Part shown: piece by piece, positions 9,108 to 19,738 of the stretch
Numbering within the stretch: position 1 is the stretch's first letter
Layout of the letters: each line of letters begins with the position of its first letter
NCBI GenBank assembly: GCA_947500555.1
Contig: CANMSE010000007.1
Location: forward strand, 30,058-94,057
Length of the DNA: 64,000 nucleotides
Direction: 5' to 3'
DNA from: an uncultured Fulvivirga sp.
GTDB taxonomy: Bacteria; Bacteroidota; Bacteroidia; Cytophagales; Cyclobacteriaceae
The notes under the pieces: model-generated
Told to the model about the DNA's origin: nothing
Seen by the model: the letters and a program-made list of their open reading frames with translations, nothing else
Database searches by the model: none
Made by a program: the position numbers and the translations under genes

Positions 9108-10358
9108 TTACTTTGCAGCCACCTGCATTAAAAGTCCACACAACCAGGCACCATACGTTCCTAAAGCGTACCCCAACACTGCTAATAAAACGCCCACTGG
9201 AGCTAACGAAGGATGAAATGCAGCAGCTAATACAGGCGCACTTGCAGCTCCACCAATATTGGCTTTGCTACCTATTGCTAAAAAGAAATATGGCGAATGT
9301 GACAAACGAGCTGTTATTATCATAATAATTACATGAAACGCCATCCAAATCAAACCTACCAGAAAGAACCCGGGGTTATCAAAAATAGCCATGATATCCA
9401 TTTTCATACCAATAGTTGCCACCAAAATAAAGATGAATACTGTTCCTATTTTGGAAGCCCCCGCTCCTTCCAAACTCCTTAGTTTGGTAAAAGACAGTCC
9501 AATACCGATAGTTGTCGCTATTACTATGAGCCAAAAGAATTTACTTTGTAAGCTAAACTTCTCAAGATAAGGAGCATTTTCAGAAATCATTGGCCCTAAC
9601 CAATCAGCACAAACATGCGATAAGCCAGTGACTCCAAAACCAATTCCTAAAATCATCATTAAATCCGTCACGTCCGGTATTTTGGCAATACTCAAGCTGT
9701 AAGCTTCCATTTTATCCCGCAACTCATTTATCGAGCTATTATCTGCTTTAAAAAAAGTGTTGATTTTATCTCTTCTTCCAATTCCTAAAAGTAAAGCTGC
9801 CATCCAAATTTCAGCTACAATCACATCCACAGTAATGCTTATAGAATACAATTCATCAGAAGGTTTGAAGAGTTCATACATAGCGGCCTGATTAGCACCT
9901 CCTCCTATCCAGCTACCGGCAATAGTAGCCATACCACGCCAAACGGCATCAGGCCCTATTCCTCCAACCCATTCAGGGTTAATAAAAGAAACAATAAGAA
10001 TAGCCAGCGGCCCACCTATTACCACACCTATGGTTGCCGCAAAAAACATGATCAATGCTTTTGGACCTAGTTTGAAGATTTCCTTTAGATCTATACTTAG
10101 TGTGAGAAGAACCAGACAAGCAGGCAGCAAAAATCTGGATGCTACAAAGTACAATTGTGATTCTTCAGCATCTACAATACCAAAAGTATTTAAGAGTGAT
10201 GGCAAGAAATAGCATAGCAAAATCACGGGAATAATCTTGTAGAACTTACTCCAAAAAGAAGTCTTGAGACCAGATGTTTTAAAAACCAGTGCTAGCATAA
10301 TCATTAATATTCCAAAAATGACCGCATCGTTTTCAATAAGTGGTGCACTGTGTTCCAT
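9108..10358 (-). CDS. DUF819 family membrane protein (YjcL-like)
   Basis: 416 aa, multi-TM; GSWIGGGANQAAM, IGSKANIGGAASAPVLAAAFHPSLAPVGVLLAVLGYALGTY. Confidence 0.88.
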   Translation of the reverse strand: MEHSAPLIENDAVIFGILMIMLALVFKTSGLKTSFWSKFYKIIPVILLCYFLPSLLNTFGIVDAEESQLYFVASRFLLPACLVLLTLSIDLKEIFKLGPKALIMFFAATIGVVIGGPLAILIVSFINPEWVGGIGPDAVWRGMATIAGSWIGGGANQAAMYELFKPSDELYSISITVDVIVAEIWMAALLLGIGRRDKINTFFKADNSSINELRDKMEAYSLSIAKIPDVTDLMMILGIGFGVTGLSHVCADWLGPMISENAPYLEKFSLQSKFFWLIVIATTIGIGLSFTKLRSLEGAGASKIGTVFIFILVATIGMKMDIMAIFDNPGFFLVGLIWMAFHVIIMIITARLSHSPYFFLAIGSKANIGGAASAPVLAAAFHPSLAPVGVLLAVLGYALGTYGAWLCGLLMQVAAK

Positions 10359-10427
10359 ATTGCATATCAGTTAAGCAACAAACTAGTCGATAAATGACTA
10401 GAATGACAAATCAGTTAATTTAGAGAA

Positions 10428-11285
10428 ATGATTCCAGAAGACATTAAAAAATCAATCAGTGATAAATTAGGAGTAATTCATTCATTTCAGCAGGCTTCTG
10501 GAGGCTGTATTAATAATGGTGGTGCCATTTCTACCTCAAAAGGTGCGTTTTTCATAAAATGGAATAACGCTAAAAAGTATCCAGACATGTTTGTTGCGGA
10601 AGCAAAAGGGCTCGACTTATTGAGACAATCCCAGTTGATAGTTCCCAAAGTAATTGATGTCCTCCATAATCAGGAATACCAAGTTTTAGTTTTAGAGCAT
10701 ATAGAAAGTGGGTCGGTAACTTCAAAAACGTGGAAAGATTTCGGACAAAAACTCGCCCTTATGCACCAAATATCTCAACCACAGTATGGGCTGGGCCATG
10801 ACAATTATATGGGGTCATTAAATCAGGTAAACCAATGGCATAACACTTGGATTGATTTCTTTATTGATCAACGTCTTGAGCCACAACTGAAAATCTCCAG
10901 AGAAAATGGGTTGATTGATTCATCCTTTGAGTTCAAGTTCCAAAGATTATATAAACTATTACCTGACATTTTATCAATTGAGAAACCTGCTTTAGTTCAT
11001 GGTGACTTATGGAGCGGCAATTATATGATTGACTCAAATGGAAACACAGTTCTTATTGACCCAGCTGTATCATTTTCACATAGAGAAGTAGACTTAGCAA
11101 TGACCAAATTGTTTGGAGGATTTAGTAACGATTTTTACTCTAGCTACCAAGAGACATGCCCTACGGCAAAAGGTTTAAGCGAACGGTTGGACATCTATAA
11201 TTTGTATCCTTTACTTATCCACCTAAATGTTTTTGGGTCTGGATATCTAAGTCAAATCCGGTCTATTGTTAGTAGATATGATTAG
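10428..11285 (+). CDS. Fructosamine kinase family protein
   Basis: GGCINNGGAISTSKGAFFIKWN, ALVHGDLWSGNYMIDSNGNTVLIDPAVSFSHREVDLAMTKLFGGF. Confidence 0.9.
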   Translation: MIPEDIKKSISDKLGVIHSFQQASGGCINNGGAISTSKGAFFIKWNNAKKYPDMFVAEAKGLDLLRQSQLIVPKVIDVLHNQEYQVLVLEHIESGSVTSKTWKDFGQKLALMHQISQPQYGLGHDNYMGSLNQVNQWHNTWIDFFIDQRLEPQLKISRENGLIDSSFEFKFQRLYKLLPDILSIEKPALVHGDLWSGNYMIDSNGNTVLIDPAVSFSHREVDLAMTKLFGGFSNDFYSSYQETCPTAKGLSERLDIYNLYPLLIHLNVFGSGYLSQIRSIVSRYD

Positions 11286-11410
11286 TCCTTAAAAGAATTG
11301 AGAATGCTCAAATCAGTGATTTAGCAAAGCTGAATAATCAATCTCATCACTTACAACTTCACCTTCTGATTAGTATGTTTGTAGAATTGATCAATACATA
11401 ACTCGCTCCT

Positions 11411-12418
11411 ATGCTTAAGATAGATATGCACACTCATATTATCCCGGAAAAAATGCCCAACTGGACAGAGAAATTCGGGTATGGTGACTTTATCTATTTG
11501 CAACATCATAAAGCTGGTTTTGCCAAAATGATGAAGGGCAATCAATTCTTTCGAGAGATAGAAGCTAATTGCTGGGACCCTGACTTAAGAATAGAAGAAT
11601 ATCAGAAGTTCAACACACAGGTACAAGTTGTTTGTACTATTCCCGTCATGTTTTCTTACTGGGCAAAACCAGATGACTGCCTCGAACTTAGCCGATTTTT
11701 AAATGATGATATTGCAGAACTAGTAAATAATTATCCTAAAAACTACATTGGGTTAGGTACAATCCCAATGCAAGAGGCTGATCTGGCAATACAAGAGCTT
11801 GAACGCATCAAAACAATTGGACTTAAGGGAATTCAAATTGGCTCCAACATCAACGATGAAAATCTAAGTGAAGACAAATTCTATCCAATTTTTCAAGCTT
11901 GCCAGGAACTTGATCTGGCTGTGATGGTTCATCCCTGGAATATGATGGGATTCAAAAACATGACCAAGTATTGGCTTCCTTGGCTGGTTGGCATGCCAGC
12001 TGAAACCTCAAGAGCTATTTGCTCTATGGTTTTTTCAGGTGTATTTGAAAGACTACCCGACTTAAGAGTGAATTTTGCTCATGCAGGGGGCTCTTTTTTG
12101 CCAACTATTGGTAGAGTTGAGCATGGGTTTAATTGTCGGCCTGATCTGGTAGCTATCGATAACCCTGTAAATCCACGAAACTATCTAGGTAAGTTTTGGG
12201 TGGATTGTATTACACACGATCCCAAAATGCTGGAATATGTATTAGATGTTCAAGGCTCTAAAAAAGTTACGCTTGGCTCTGATTACCCATTCCCTTTGGG
12301 AGATCTTGAAATTGGCAAGTTTATTGAACAAATGTCGTTGTCGAAAGATACCGTTGAAGATATATTTTGTAATTCTACACTTGAATGGTTGAAGCTCAAC
12401 AAAGAAGATTTTATATAA
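11411..12418 (+). CDS. 2-amino-3-carboxymuconate-6-semialdehyde decarboxylase-like amidohydrolase (ACMSD)
   Basis: IDMHTHIIPEKMPNW, PMQEADLAIQELERIKTIGLKGIQIGSNIN, HPWNMMG, ANFAHAGGSFLPTIGRVEHGF-like, LGSDYPFPLGD. Confidence 0.85.
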   Translation: MLKIDMHTHIIPEKMPNWTEKFGYGDFIYLQHHKAGFAKMMKGNQFFREIEANCWDPDLRIEEYQKFNTQVQVVCTIPVMFSYWAKPDDCLELSRFLNDDIAELVNNYPKNYIGLGTIPMQEADLAIQELERIKTIGLKGIQIGSNINDENLSEDKFYPIFQACQELDLAVMVHPWNMMGFKNMTKYWLPWLVGMPAETSRAICSMVFSGVFERLPDLRVNFAHAGGSFLPTIGRVEHGFNCRPDLVAIDNPVNPRNYLGKFWVDCITHDPKMLEYVLDVQGSKKVTLGSDYPFPLGDLEIGKFIEQMSLSKDTVEDIFCNSTLEWLKLNKEDFI

Positions 12419-13038
12419 TGGACCTAAGATATATTGGATTCTTATTAGTATTCATTAGCACTGTTCTACAAGCACAAACGCAAGAAGAAAAAGTTAGACA
12501 GGCAGAAATGGAAGCGGCTCAGTTAAGACAGGCACAGCTCACCACCTTGCTAGATCAAGGTGTAGATTTAATGGAAAGTCAAGAACATGAAGCAGCTAAT
12601 GAGATCTTTAAAGATGTTTTAAAAAAATCAAAGGTAGTTCCTACAGATTTGACATTCTATTTTGGAAAAAATTCTTTTCATCTGGGTAAATACCGACAAA
12701 GCATCGATTGGCTTAACAAGTATATAGAACTAAAGGGAACCACAGGTCAGTATTACAAGGAATGTGTGGATCTCTTGGATAAGGCCAATCAAGCATTTAT
12801 TGTAGTACGAGAAGAAGAGAAGCAAGAAGCCAAATCCATTTTAGCCGCTGATTATGATATAGACTGTGGTCCATCAGGCAAAGTAGTTTGTCCAGTATGT
12901 TCTGGAAATGGTGTAATCATCCAACGAGGTTCTTTCGGTGATATTTACAAGACCTGTCCCTATAGCGATAATCATGGAAACCTGACTTGTGAGGAATACA
13001 ACCTTTTACTTAAGGGACAGTTGAAACCCAAATTTTGA
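12418..13038 (+). CDS. Secreted TPR-like protein with C-terminal cysteine cluster
   Basis: ATG overlaps upstream stop (TAATG); signal peptide then helical repeats; CPVCSGNGVIIQRG...CPYSDNHGNLTC. Confidence 0.65.
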   Translation: MDLRYIGFLLVFISTVLQAQTQEEKVRQAEMEAAQLRQAQLTTLLDQGVDLMESQEHEAANEIFKDVLKKSKVVPTDLTFYFGKNSFHLGKYRQSIDWLNKYIELKGTTGQYYKECVDLLDKANQAFIVVREEEKQEAKSILAADYDIDCGPSGKVVCPVCSGNGVIIQRGSFGDIYKTCPYSDNHGNLTCEEYNLLLKGQLKPKF

Positions 13039-13072
13039 TTAAATTTGCATGTTTGAAAATCATTCATGCAAA

Positions 13073-14101
13073 ATGATACTACACAACAGAGTTAACAGAG
13101 AATTACTAAAAGAGAAGCTTCATCAAAGTGATGAGAGCCGAGTAACTCTTTCCTTCTACAAATATTTTAAAATAGATGATACTAAATCATTCAGGGATCA
13201 GTTTTACGCTGAGCTATATGAATATGGAGTATTTGGTAGAATCTATGTAGCCGAGGAAGGAGTAAATGCACAAATTAGTGTACCTGAATCTAAATTTTCA
13301 GATTTCAAATCGTCTATAGATCGACATGATAATCTTAAAGGCATTAGGCTAAATATAGCTATCGATGACGATGGGAAATCATTTTACAAGCTAAAAATTC
13401 AGATCCGCCATAAGATAGTTGCCGATGGTCTTAATGATTCTACTTTTGATGTAACTAATCGAGGTATTCATCTTTCTGCAGAAGAATTCAATAAACTGGC
13501 TGCCGATCCTGATACAGTCATTGTAGATATGCGCAACCACTATGAAAGTGAGGTTGGGCATTTTGAAAATGCCATCACCCCAGATGTCGATACTTTTCGA
13601 GAGTCTCTTCCTATTGTTGAAGAATTGCTCAATGACAAAAAAGATAAAAACATTGTTATGTATTGCACTGGAGGAATTCGCTGTGAAAAAGCAAGTGCCT
13701 ATTACAAACACAAAGGGTTTTCAAAGGTCTATCAGCTAGATGGTGGTATTATAGAATATGCTAGACAGATTAAAAAACAAGGTCTTGAAAATAAGTTTAG
13801 AGGTAAGAATTTTGTTTTTGATGAGCGACTAGGTGAGCGTATTTCTGACGAAGTAATAAGCGTTTGCCATCAATGTGGAGAAAAAGCCGATGCGCATACC
13901 AATTGCAAAAATGATGGTTGTCACCTGTTGTTTATCCAATGTGAAAAGTGTGCCGAGAAGTATAGCGGATGCTGCTCTGAAGAATGTAATGAAATAATTC
14001 ATTTACCTGAGGAGAAACAGGAAGCATTACGAAAAGGGATTAACAAAGGTAGGCAGGTCTTTAAAAAGGGTCGATCAGAAAAATTGGTCTATAAAAAATG
14101 A
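13073..14101 (+). CDS. trhO: Rhodanese-domain tRNA uridine(34) hydroxylase TrhO (YceA family)
   Basis: [53 protein letters not shown]-terminal Cys cluster. Confidence 0.9.
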   Translation: MILHNRVNRELLKEKLHQSDESRVTLSFYKYFKIDDTKSFRDQFYAELYEYGVFGRIYVAEEGVNAQISVPESKFSDFKSSIDRHDNLKGIRLNIAIDDDGKSFYKLKIQIRHKIVADGLNDSTFDVTNRGIHLSAEEFNKLAADPDTVIVDMRNHYESEVGHFENAITPDVDTFRESLPIVEELLNDKKDKNIVMYCTGGIRCEKASAYYKHKGFSKVYQLDGGIIEYARQIKKQGLENKFRGKNFVFDERLGERISDEVISVCHQCGEKADAHTNCKNDGCHLLFIQCEKCAEKYSGCCSEECNEIIHLPEEKQEALRKGINKGRQVFKKGRSEKLVYKK

Positions 14102-14637
14102 TGAAGAAGGCAAGAATAGGTATAATCAATGTGTCGGACAGAGCAAGTAAGGGTATTTATGAAGATATTCCTGGAAAGGCTATTGTTGAAACCTTAGATG
14201 AATACCTTATTTCAGAATGGGAAAGTGAGTATTCAGTATTGCCTGACGAACAAGATCAATTAGAAGCCAAAATGATAGAAATGGCAGATAAAAAAGACTG
14301 TTGTTTAATTGTAACAAGTGGAGGCACCGGACCTGCGCTTCGGGACGTGACTCCCGAGGCAACAGAAGCAGTATGCCAAAAAATGATGCCGGGTTTTGGC
14401 GAATTGATGCGTCAGGAAAGTTTAAAATTTGTACCTACAGCAATACTTTCAAGACAAACTGCCGGTATTCGCAACAACACATTAATAGTTAATCTGCCCG
14501 GAAAACCTAAAGCCATTCGCGAATGTTTGGATGCTGTGTTCCCTGCTATCCCTTATTGTATCGATTTGATAAACGGACCTTACTTAGAATGTAACCCAAA
14601 GGTTATTCAAGCGTTCAGACCAAAAGTAGTTTCATAG
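14098..14637 (+). CDS. mog: Molybdopterin adenylyltransferase MogA
   Basis: [72 protein letters not shown]. Confidence 0.88.
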   Translation: MMKKARIGIINVSDRASKGIYEDIPGKAIVETLDEYLISEWESEYSVLPDEQDQLEAKMIEMADKKDCCLIVTSGGTGPALRDVTPEATEAVCQKMMPGFGELMRQESLKFVPTAILSRQTAGIRNNTLIVNLPGKPKAIRECLDAVFPAIPYCIDLINGPYLECNPKVIQAFRPKVVS

Positions 14638-14638
14638 T

Positions 14639-15619
14639 ATGGCACGAATAAAATATTATTACGATACGGAGACTTGTAAGTATGAAAGGGTGAAAGTAAA
14701 AACCCAGGATGTTATACTTAATTTTCTCGGATTAGTTTCACTTATTGTAGGTTGCTCGGTAGGATTGCTTATGCTATACAATACATACTTCGAATCTCCT
14801 AAGGAGTTGATGCTTCAAAACGAAATTGAAGACCTTAAGTATTATTATGGCAGTCTGGAGGAGGATGTCACTAAGATGAATAATATTCTGGCTGCTTTGG
14901 AACAACGTGATGATGATATATATCGCATCGTTTTAGGAGCAGAACCAATAGATACTGAAATACGAAATGCAGGTATAGGAGGTACTGATCGATACGAAGA
15001 TATCAGATCCTCATCAAGCGAATTTAGAGATGAGATAGTAAGTCTTGCGGAAAATGTAGACAAACTGAAACGTAAGATGTATATACAAAGTAAGTCTTAC
15101 GATGAAATAGTCGAACTGGCTGAAAACAAAGCTAAACTTTATGCTGCTATTCCAGCGATTCAGCCTGTAGCTAATAAAGAATTGATCAGGTTAGCTTCAG
15201 GTTTTGGCTATCGTATACATCCTGTCTACAAAGTTAAAAAATTGCATACAGGTATAGATTTTTCCGCTTCAATAGGTACGCCTATTTATGCTACTGCTGA
15301 TGGTACAATTGAAGACATTCGTGTATCGTTTAGTGGTTATGGTAAAACTGTTAAAATAGATCATGGGTATGGTTTCAAAACACGTTACGCACATATGCAT
15401 GAGTTTGCTGTCAAAGAAGGACAAAAGGTTAAGCGTGGTCAGGTAATTGGCTATGTAGGCAATACGGGTACCTCAACCGCTCCACACCTGCATTATGAAG
15501 TCATCAAAAATAATAGAAAGATTAACCCTGTCCACTACTTTTTCAACGATCTGAATCCAGATGAGTATGAGAAGATCGTAGAACTTGCTTCTATCGAAAA
15601 TCAATCTTTAGGAATGTAA
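14639..15619 (+). CDS. M23 family metallopeptidase
   Basis: SGFGYRIHPVYKVKKLHTGIDFSASIGTPIYATADG...YGFKTRYAHMHEF...GNTGTSTAPHLHYEV. Confidence 0.93.
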   Translation: MARIKYYYDTETCKYERVKVKTQDVILNFLGLVSLIVGCSVGLLMLYNTYFESPKELMLQNEIEDLKYYYGSLEEDVTKMNNILAALEQRDDDIYRIVLGAEPIDTEIRNAGIGGTDRYEDIRSSSSEFRDEIVSLAENVDKLKRKMYIQSKSYDEIVELAENKAKLYAAIPAIQPVANKELIRLASGFGYRIHPVYKVKKLHTGIDFSASIGTPIYATADGTIEDIRVSFSGYGKTVKIDHGYGFKTRYAHMHEFAVKEGQKVKRGQVIGYVGNTGTSTAPHLHYEVIKNNRKINPVHYFFNDLNPDEYEKIVELASIENQSLGM

Positions 15620-15709
15620 TATATCCCTCAAAATGGGGTATTATATTAATGAATTAAGACGTTAATTTGTGCTCAATTTTTTTTGAATTAAAACAGGACA
15701 TACACTTAC

Positions 15710-16381
15710 ATGAAACTAATTTTTATTACCACACTATTTTTGATATCAAATTCACTTTACTCTAATGATTTGACTAATCATGAGCTAGAAATAAAAAGGT
15801 ATGAAAAAGATGTAGAAATTATTCACGATAGTTACAAATCTCTGAATCTAAATTCTTTGGAAAAAGAGTATGATAGCTTCATTGATGCAGTACAAGCTTA
15901 CGAGAAGAATCAAACAGAGTCTAACTTCGAACATCTGGAAAAGATAGCTCAAAAAATAAAATTCTTTGACACCCTTAAAAGAGAAGAGGAATTGAATAAG
16001 GAAATCACTAGTTCTAAATATTTTGATCTTTCAGCAAAAGTATTTCAGTATAAAAATAGAGTTGATAATTTATATATTCAGGAAAGAGGTTCCGGGTCTT
16101 TTTATGGTGGTATGGAAACCCATTCGAATAGTGTAATTCAAAAAAAGAAACTATACGTGGCTGGTATGGAAGCATTTGAAAAAACCATGCTTGAAGTAAA
16201 ACATACCAATCCTTGTAATTACAGTCAGAGAATAGATTTACTAAAAGAGAACAAGCGCTTATTGGTTAAAATGGAGAAGTTGCTAAATGTTAGTAATACA
16301 AAAGAACTGGAGAAGCAGCTGAAAAATGAAAAAGAGTCAAAAAAAATAATGGAACTTATATTCAATTATCCAGTTAATTGA
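15710..16381 (+). CDS. Hypothetical secreted coiled-coil-like protein
   Basis: 223-aa ORF with signal peptide-like N-terminus; no family recognised. Confidence 0.5.
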   Translation: MKLIFITTLFLISNSLYSNDLTNHELEIKRYEKDVEIIHDSYKSLNLNSLEKEYDSFIDAVQAYEKNQTESNFEHLEKIAQKIKFFDTLKREEELNKEITSSKYFDLSAKVFQYKNRVDNLYIQERGSGSFYGGMETHSNSVIQKKKLYVAGMEAFEKTMLEVKHTNPCNYSQRIDLLKENKRLLVKMEKLLNVSNTKELEKQLKNEKESKKIMELIFNYPVN

Positions 16382-16397
16382 TAATCTTTGTTCAACG

Positions 16398-16481
16398 ATG
16401 AAAATTTTTAGTAGCACATATAACCATCATTACCATCATCATGTTAAACACTTGATGCATGGGAGTTATATGTTTAAATAG
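16398..16481 (+). CDS. hisL: His operon leader peptide MKIFSSTYNHHYHHHVKHLMHGSYMFK
   Basis: 27-aa ORF with 7 His codons (HHYHHHVKHLMH) followed by an intrinsic terminator and hisG. Confidence 0.88.
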   Translation: MKIFSSTYNHHYHHHVKHLMHGSYMFK

Positions 16482-16503
16482 AAAATAATATCTAATCATA
16501 AAC

Positions 16504-16537
16504 AAAAAGGCTTGTCATGCGACAAGCCTTTTTTTAT
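16504..16537 (+). terminator. His attenuator terminator hairpin
   Basis: AAAAAGGCTTGTC-ATGC-GACAAGCCTTTTT perfect 13-bp stem, 4-nt loop, T tract, 21 nt before hisG ATG. Confidence 0.92.
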
Positions 16538-16557
16538 TTCCAAAACTTTTAAATTAA

Positions 16558-17418
16558 ATGACACAAAAATTAAAGATCGCTATTCAAAAATCAGGACGAC
16601 TACAGGAACAATCCATTAAACTTCTTAGAGAATGTGGATTTTCTTTCAGTGGAGGCTTCAGCAAACTCAAAGCAGAGGTAGATAATTTCCCTGCCGAAAT
16701 ACTTTTTCTAAGGGATGACGATATTCCTCAGTACATTGAGGATAACGTTGCTGATATTGGAATAATAGGTGAGAATGTATTTATAGAAAAGCAGAAAGCA
16801 GGCGATCTCATATTGAAACTCGGTTTTGCTAAATGTCGCTTATCTATAGCCATTCCAAAATCAGAAGAATATAATGACTCTTCAACTTTGAATAACAAAA
16901 AAATAGCAACCTCTTACCCCATCATCGTACAGGAATTTTTGAATAAAGAAGGGGTCAATGCAGAGATTCACGAGATTAGCGGCTCTGTAGAAATAGCTCC
17001 CGGAATTGGCCTGGCTGACGCAGTTTGTGACATCGTAAGCACTGGGAGTACATTACTCACGAATGGACTAAAAGAAGTAGAGACTATACTGAAGTCCGAG
17101 GCTATATTAATTGCAAGTAAAAACCTGGAAAGCGAAAAGCAGGAACTTTTAGATCAATTAGTTTTTCGCATAAATGCAGTTAATGCAGCTAAAAACAATA
17201 AGTACTTATTATTAAACGCACCTAATGATGCCATTGAGGAAATTACTAAAGTGCTACCTGGTATGAAAAGCCCAACTGTAACTCCACTCCAAGAAGAAGG
17301 TTGGTCATCTCTACACTCTGTGGTTAACGAAAACGACTTCTGGCAAAAAATTGATGAATTAAAATCTCTTGGTGCTCAAGGCATTTTAGTTATACCCATT
17401 GAAAAAATGATATTGTAA
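16558..17418 (+). CDS. hisG: ATP phosphoribosyltransferase
   Basis: KIAIQKSGRLQEQSIKLLRECGF; VCDIVSTGSTLLTNGL; first gene of his operon. Confidence 0.97.
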   Translation: MTQKLKIAIQKSGRLQEQSIKLLRECGFSFSGGFSKLKAEVDNFPAEILFLRDDDIPQYIEDNVADIGIIGENVFIEKQKAGDLILKLGFAKCRLSIAIPKSEEYNDSSTLNNKKIATSYPIIVQEFLNKEGVNAEIHEISGSVEIAPGIGLADAVCDIVSTGSTLLTNGLKEVETILKSEAILIASKNLESEKQELLDQLVFRINAVNAAKNNKYLLLNAPNDAIEEITKVLPGMKSPTVTPLQEEGWSSLHSVVNENDFWQKIDELKSLGAQGILVIPIEKMIL

Positions 17419-18707
17419 TGGAAATAATCAAAAATATTGAGCTGTCAGCTGTGGACAGCATACTAAAGCGACCTGGATTAGAAAATGATTACCTTGAGGG
17501 AGCAGTCAAAAATATTATACAAAGAGTCAAAACTTCTGGCGATGAAGCACTTATCGATTTTACAAGTCAATTTGATAAAGTTGATCTGAACGAATTGCAG
17601 GTTTCAGAAACTGAAATAACAACGGCTATTGGTCAGGTAAGTGAAAATCTTAAAAATGCAATTACTCAAGCCAAGCAAAATATTGAAGCCTTTCATAAAA
17701 GTCAAAAAAGAGAAACGGTAAAAATTGAAAATCAACCTGGAGTTACCTGCTGGAGAAAATCAGTGCCTATTCAAAAGGTTGGGCTGTACATACCCGGAGG
17801 TACAGCGCCTCTTTTTTCAACAGTTCTAATGCTGGGCATACCGGCCGTAATTGCAGGGTGCAAGGAGATTGTAATGTGCTCCCCACCTAACTCAGAAGGG
17901 AAAATTGATCCTGCTATCCTCTTCACGGCCAACTTGGTCGGTATAAAGAAAATATACAAGGTAGGTGGGGCTCAATCCATAGCAGCCATGGCTTATGGAA
18001 CCGCCTCTATTCCGAAAGTTGATAAAATATTTGGCCCTGGAAATCAGTATGTGACTAAAGCCAAGCAGTTGGTTAACATGGAAGGCGTATCCATTGATAT
18101 GCCTGCGGGACCATCTGAAGTAGCCGTTATAGCAGATGATATTGCTGAACCATCTTTCATCGCAGCAGACCTACTCTCTCAAGCTGAACATGGTGTTGAT
18201 AGTCAGGTTATTTTAATCAGCTCATCCGAAAACTTAGTAACAGAAGTACTGAACGCTATAGATACTCAAATAGAGCAGCTTCCAAGAAAAGACATAGCAT
18301 TGGAATGTCTTAAAAATAGTAAGGCTGTAATTACTAAAAGTCTGGAAGAAGCAACAGATGTATCAAACAGTTATGCCCCAGAACATCTTATTATTAATTG
18401 TAAAAATGCGTCTTCAATAGCTGAGAACATTACGCAAGCAGGTTCTGTATTCATAGGAGCCTACACTCCCGAATCAGCAGGAGATTATGCTTCCGGAACT
18501 AATCATACACTACCAACCAATGGTGCAGCTCGAGCATATAGTGGAGTATCCCTCGACTCATTCGTAAAAGAAATAACCTTCCAAGAAATTACAGAAGAGG
18601 GTATTACTAAATTAGGGCCTGTGGTGGAAACAATGGCTGAAGCAGAGCAACTAATTGCACATAAAAAAGCTGTCTCTATAAGACTTCAAAAACTCAACGA
18701 GCAATGA
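17418..18707 (+). CDS. hisD: Histidinol dehydrogenase
   Basis: GLYIPGGTAPLFSTVLMLGIPA, KIFGPGNQYVTKAKQ, PAGPSEVAVIAD. Confidence 0.98.
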   Translation: MEIIKNIELSAVDSILKRPGLENDYLEGAVKNIIQRVKTSGDEALIDFTSQFDKVDLNELQVSETEITTAIGQVSENLKNAITQAKQNIEAFHKSQKRETVKIENQPGVTCWRKSVPIQKVGLYIPGGTAPLFSTVLMLGIPAVIAGCKEIVMCSPPNSEGKIDPAILFTANLVGIKKIYKVGGAQSIAAMAYGTASIPKVDKIFGPGNQYVTKAKQLVNMEGVSIDMPAGPSEVAVIADDIAEPSFIAADLLSQAEHGVDSQVILISSSENLVTEVLNAIDTQIEQLPRKDIALECLKNSKAVITKSLEEATDVSNSYAPEHLIINCKNASSIAENITQAGSVFIGAYTPESAGDYASGTNHTLPTNGAARAYSGVSLDSFVKEITFQEITEEGITKLGPVVETMAEAEQLIAHKKAVSIRLQKLNEQ

Positions 18708-19738
18708 ATATTGATCAATTCGTTCGACCAAACATACTTGAGATGAAGCCTTATTCTTCTGCCAGAGATGAATATAACTCAATGGATGATGTTTCATTGC
18801 TGGATGCCAACGAAAATCCGTTTGAAACAGATCTAAATAGGTACCCAGACCCCTATCAGAAAGATCTGAAAAATCTCATTGGTAAAGTAAAGTCTATTGC
18901 TCCGGAAAACATCTTTTTAGGTAACGGAAGTGATGAGGCCATTGATTTGATATTACGGATTTTTTGTGAACCATTAGAAGATAGCATTATCATTCCAGAT
19001 CCAACTTATGGAATGTATCAGGTGTCTGCAGCTATACAGAATGTAGAGGTAAAGAAAGTGGCGTTGAATAAAATTTTTGAGTTGGATGTACAAAGTATAT
19101 TAGAGTTAAACAGGACATCCGGAAAGGTTCTGTTTCTTTGTAACCCTAATAATCCATCTGGGAATTTCTTTTCAAGAAATGATGTGATTAGTCTATTGAA
19201 TCAGTTCAATGGTATTGTAGTGATAGATGAAGCATACATAGATTTCACAAAGGAGGAGTCGTTTATTGTTGAGATTGAAAATTATCCGAACCTGATAGTT
19301 CTTCAGACTTTTTCAAAAGCGTGGGGCATGGCTGGATTAAGGTTGGGAATGGCTTTCACCAACAATTCAATAATCAAACTCTTTAATAAAGTGAAAGCTC
19401 CTTACAATCTTTCGAGTCTTACTCAAAAAACCGCGCTAGCTGAAATAGAAAAAGGGGTCGATCAATTATTCAACACAGTCAATAATCTTATCAGCGAGCG
19501 AAAAAGGCTGGAAAAAAGCTTTAATGAAATGAATTGTGTCGTTAATATGTTTCCGTCTGAAACGAATTTTTTATTAGTCAAATTTCGAGACTACAAAAAA
19601 GCATATAATGCTTTAGAAAAAAATGGTCTAATTGTGAGGGACAGATCTAAAGCGCTTCATTGTGAGGGATGTTTGAGATTGACTGTGGGAACAAGGAAAG
19701 AAAATGATCAGGTTATTGAGACGTTAAAAGCATTATGA
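18704..19738 (+). CDS. hisC: Histidinol-phosphate aminotransferase
   Basis: [49 protein letters not shown]. Confidence 0.97.
   Translation: MNIDQFVRPNILEMKPYSSARDEYNSMDDVSLLDANENPFETDLNRYPDPYQKDLKNLIGKVKSIAPENIFLGNGSDEAIDLILRIFCEPLEDSIIIPDPTYGMYQVSAAIQNVEVKKVALNKIFELDVQSILELNRTSGKVLFLCNPNNPSGNFFSRNDVISLLNQFNGIVVIDEAYIDFTKEESFIVEIENYPNLIVLQTFSKAWGMAGLRLGMAFTNNSIIKLFNKVKAPYNLSSLTQKTALAEIEKGVDQLFNTVNNLISERKRLEKSFNEMNCVVNMFPSETNFLLVKFRDYKKAYNALEKNGLIVRDRSKALHCEGCLRLTVGTRKENDQVIETLKAL

Noticed and set aside
16425-16442. CATCATTACCATCATCAT considered as a microsatellite or cloning His-tag-like artefact
   Set aside because: Better explained as His codons of a leader peptide because start, stop, terminator and hisG are all correctly placed.
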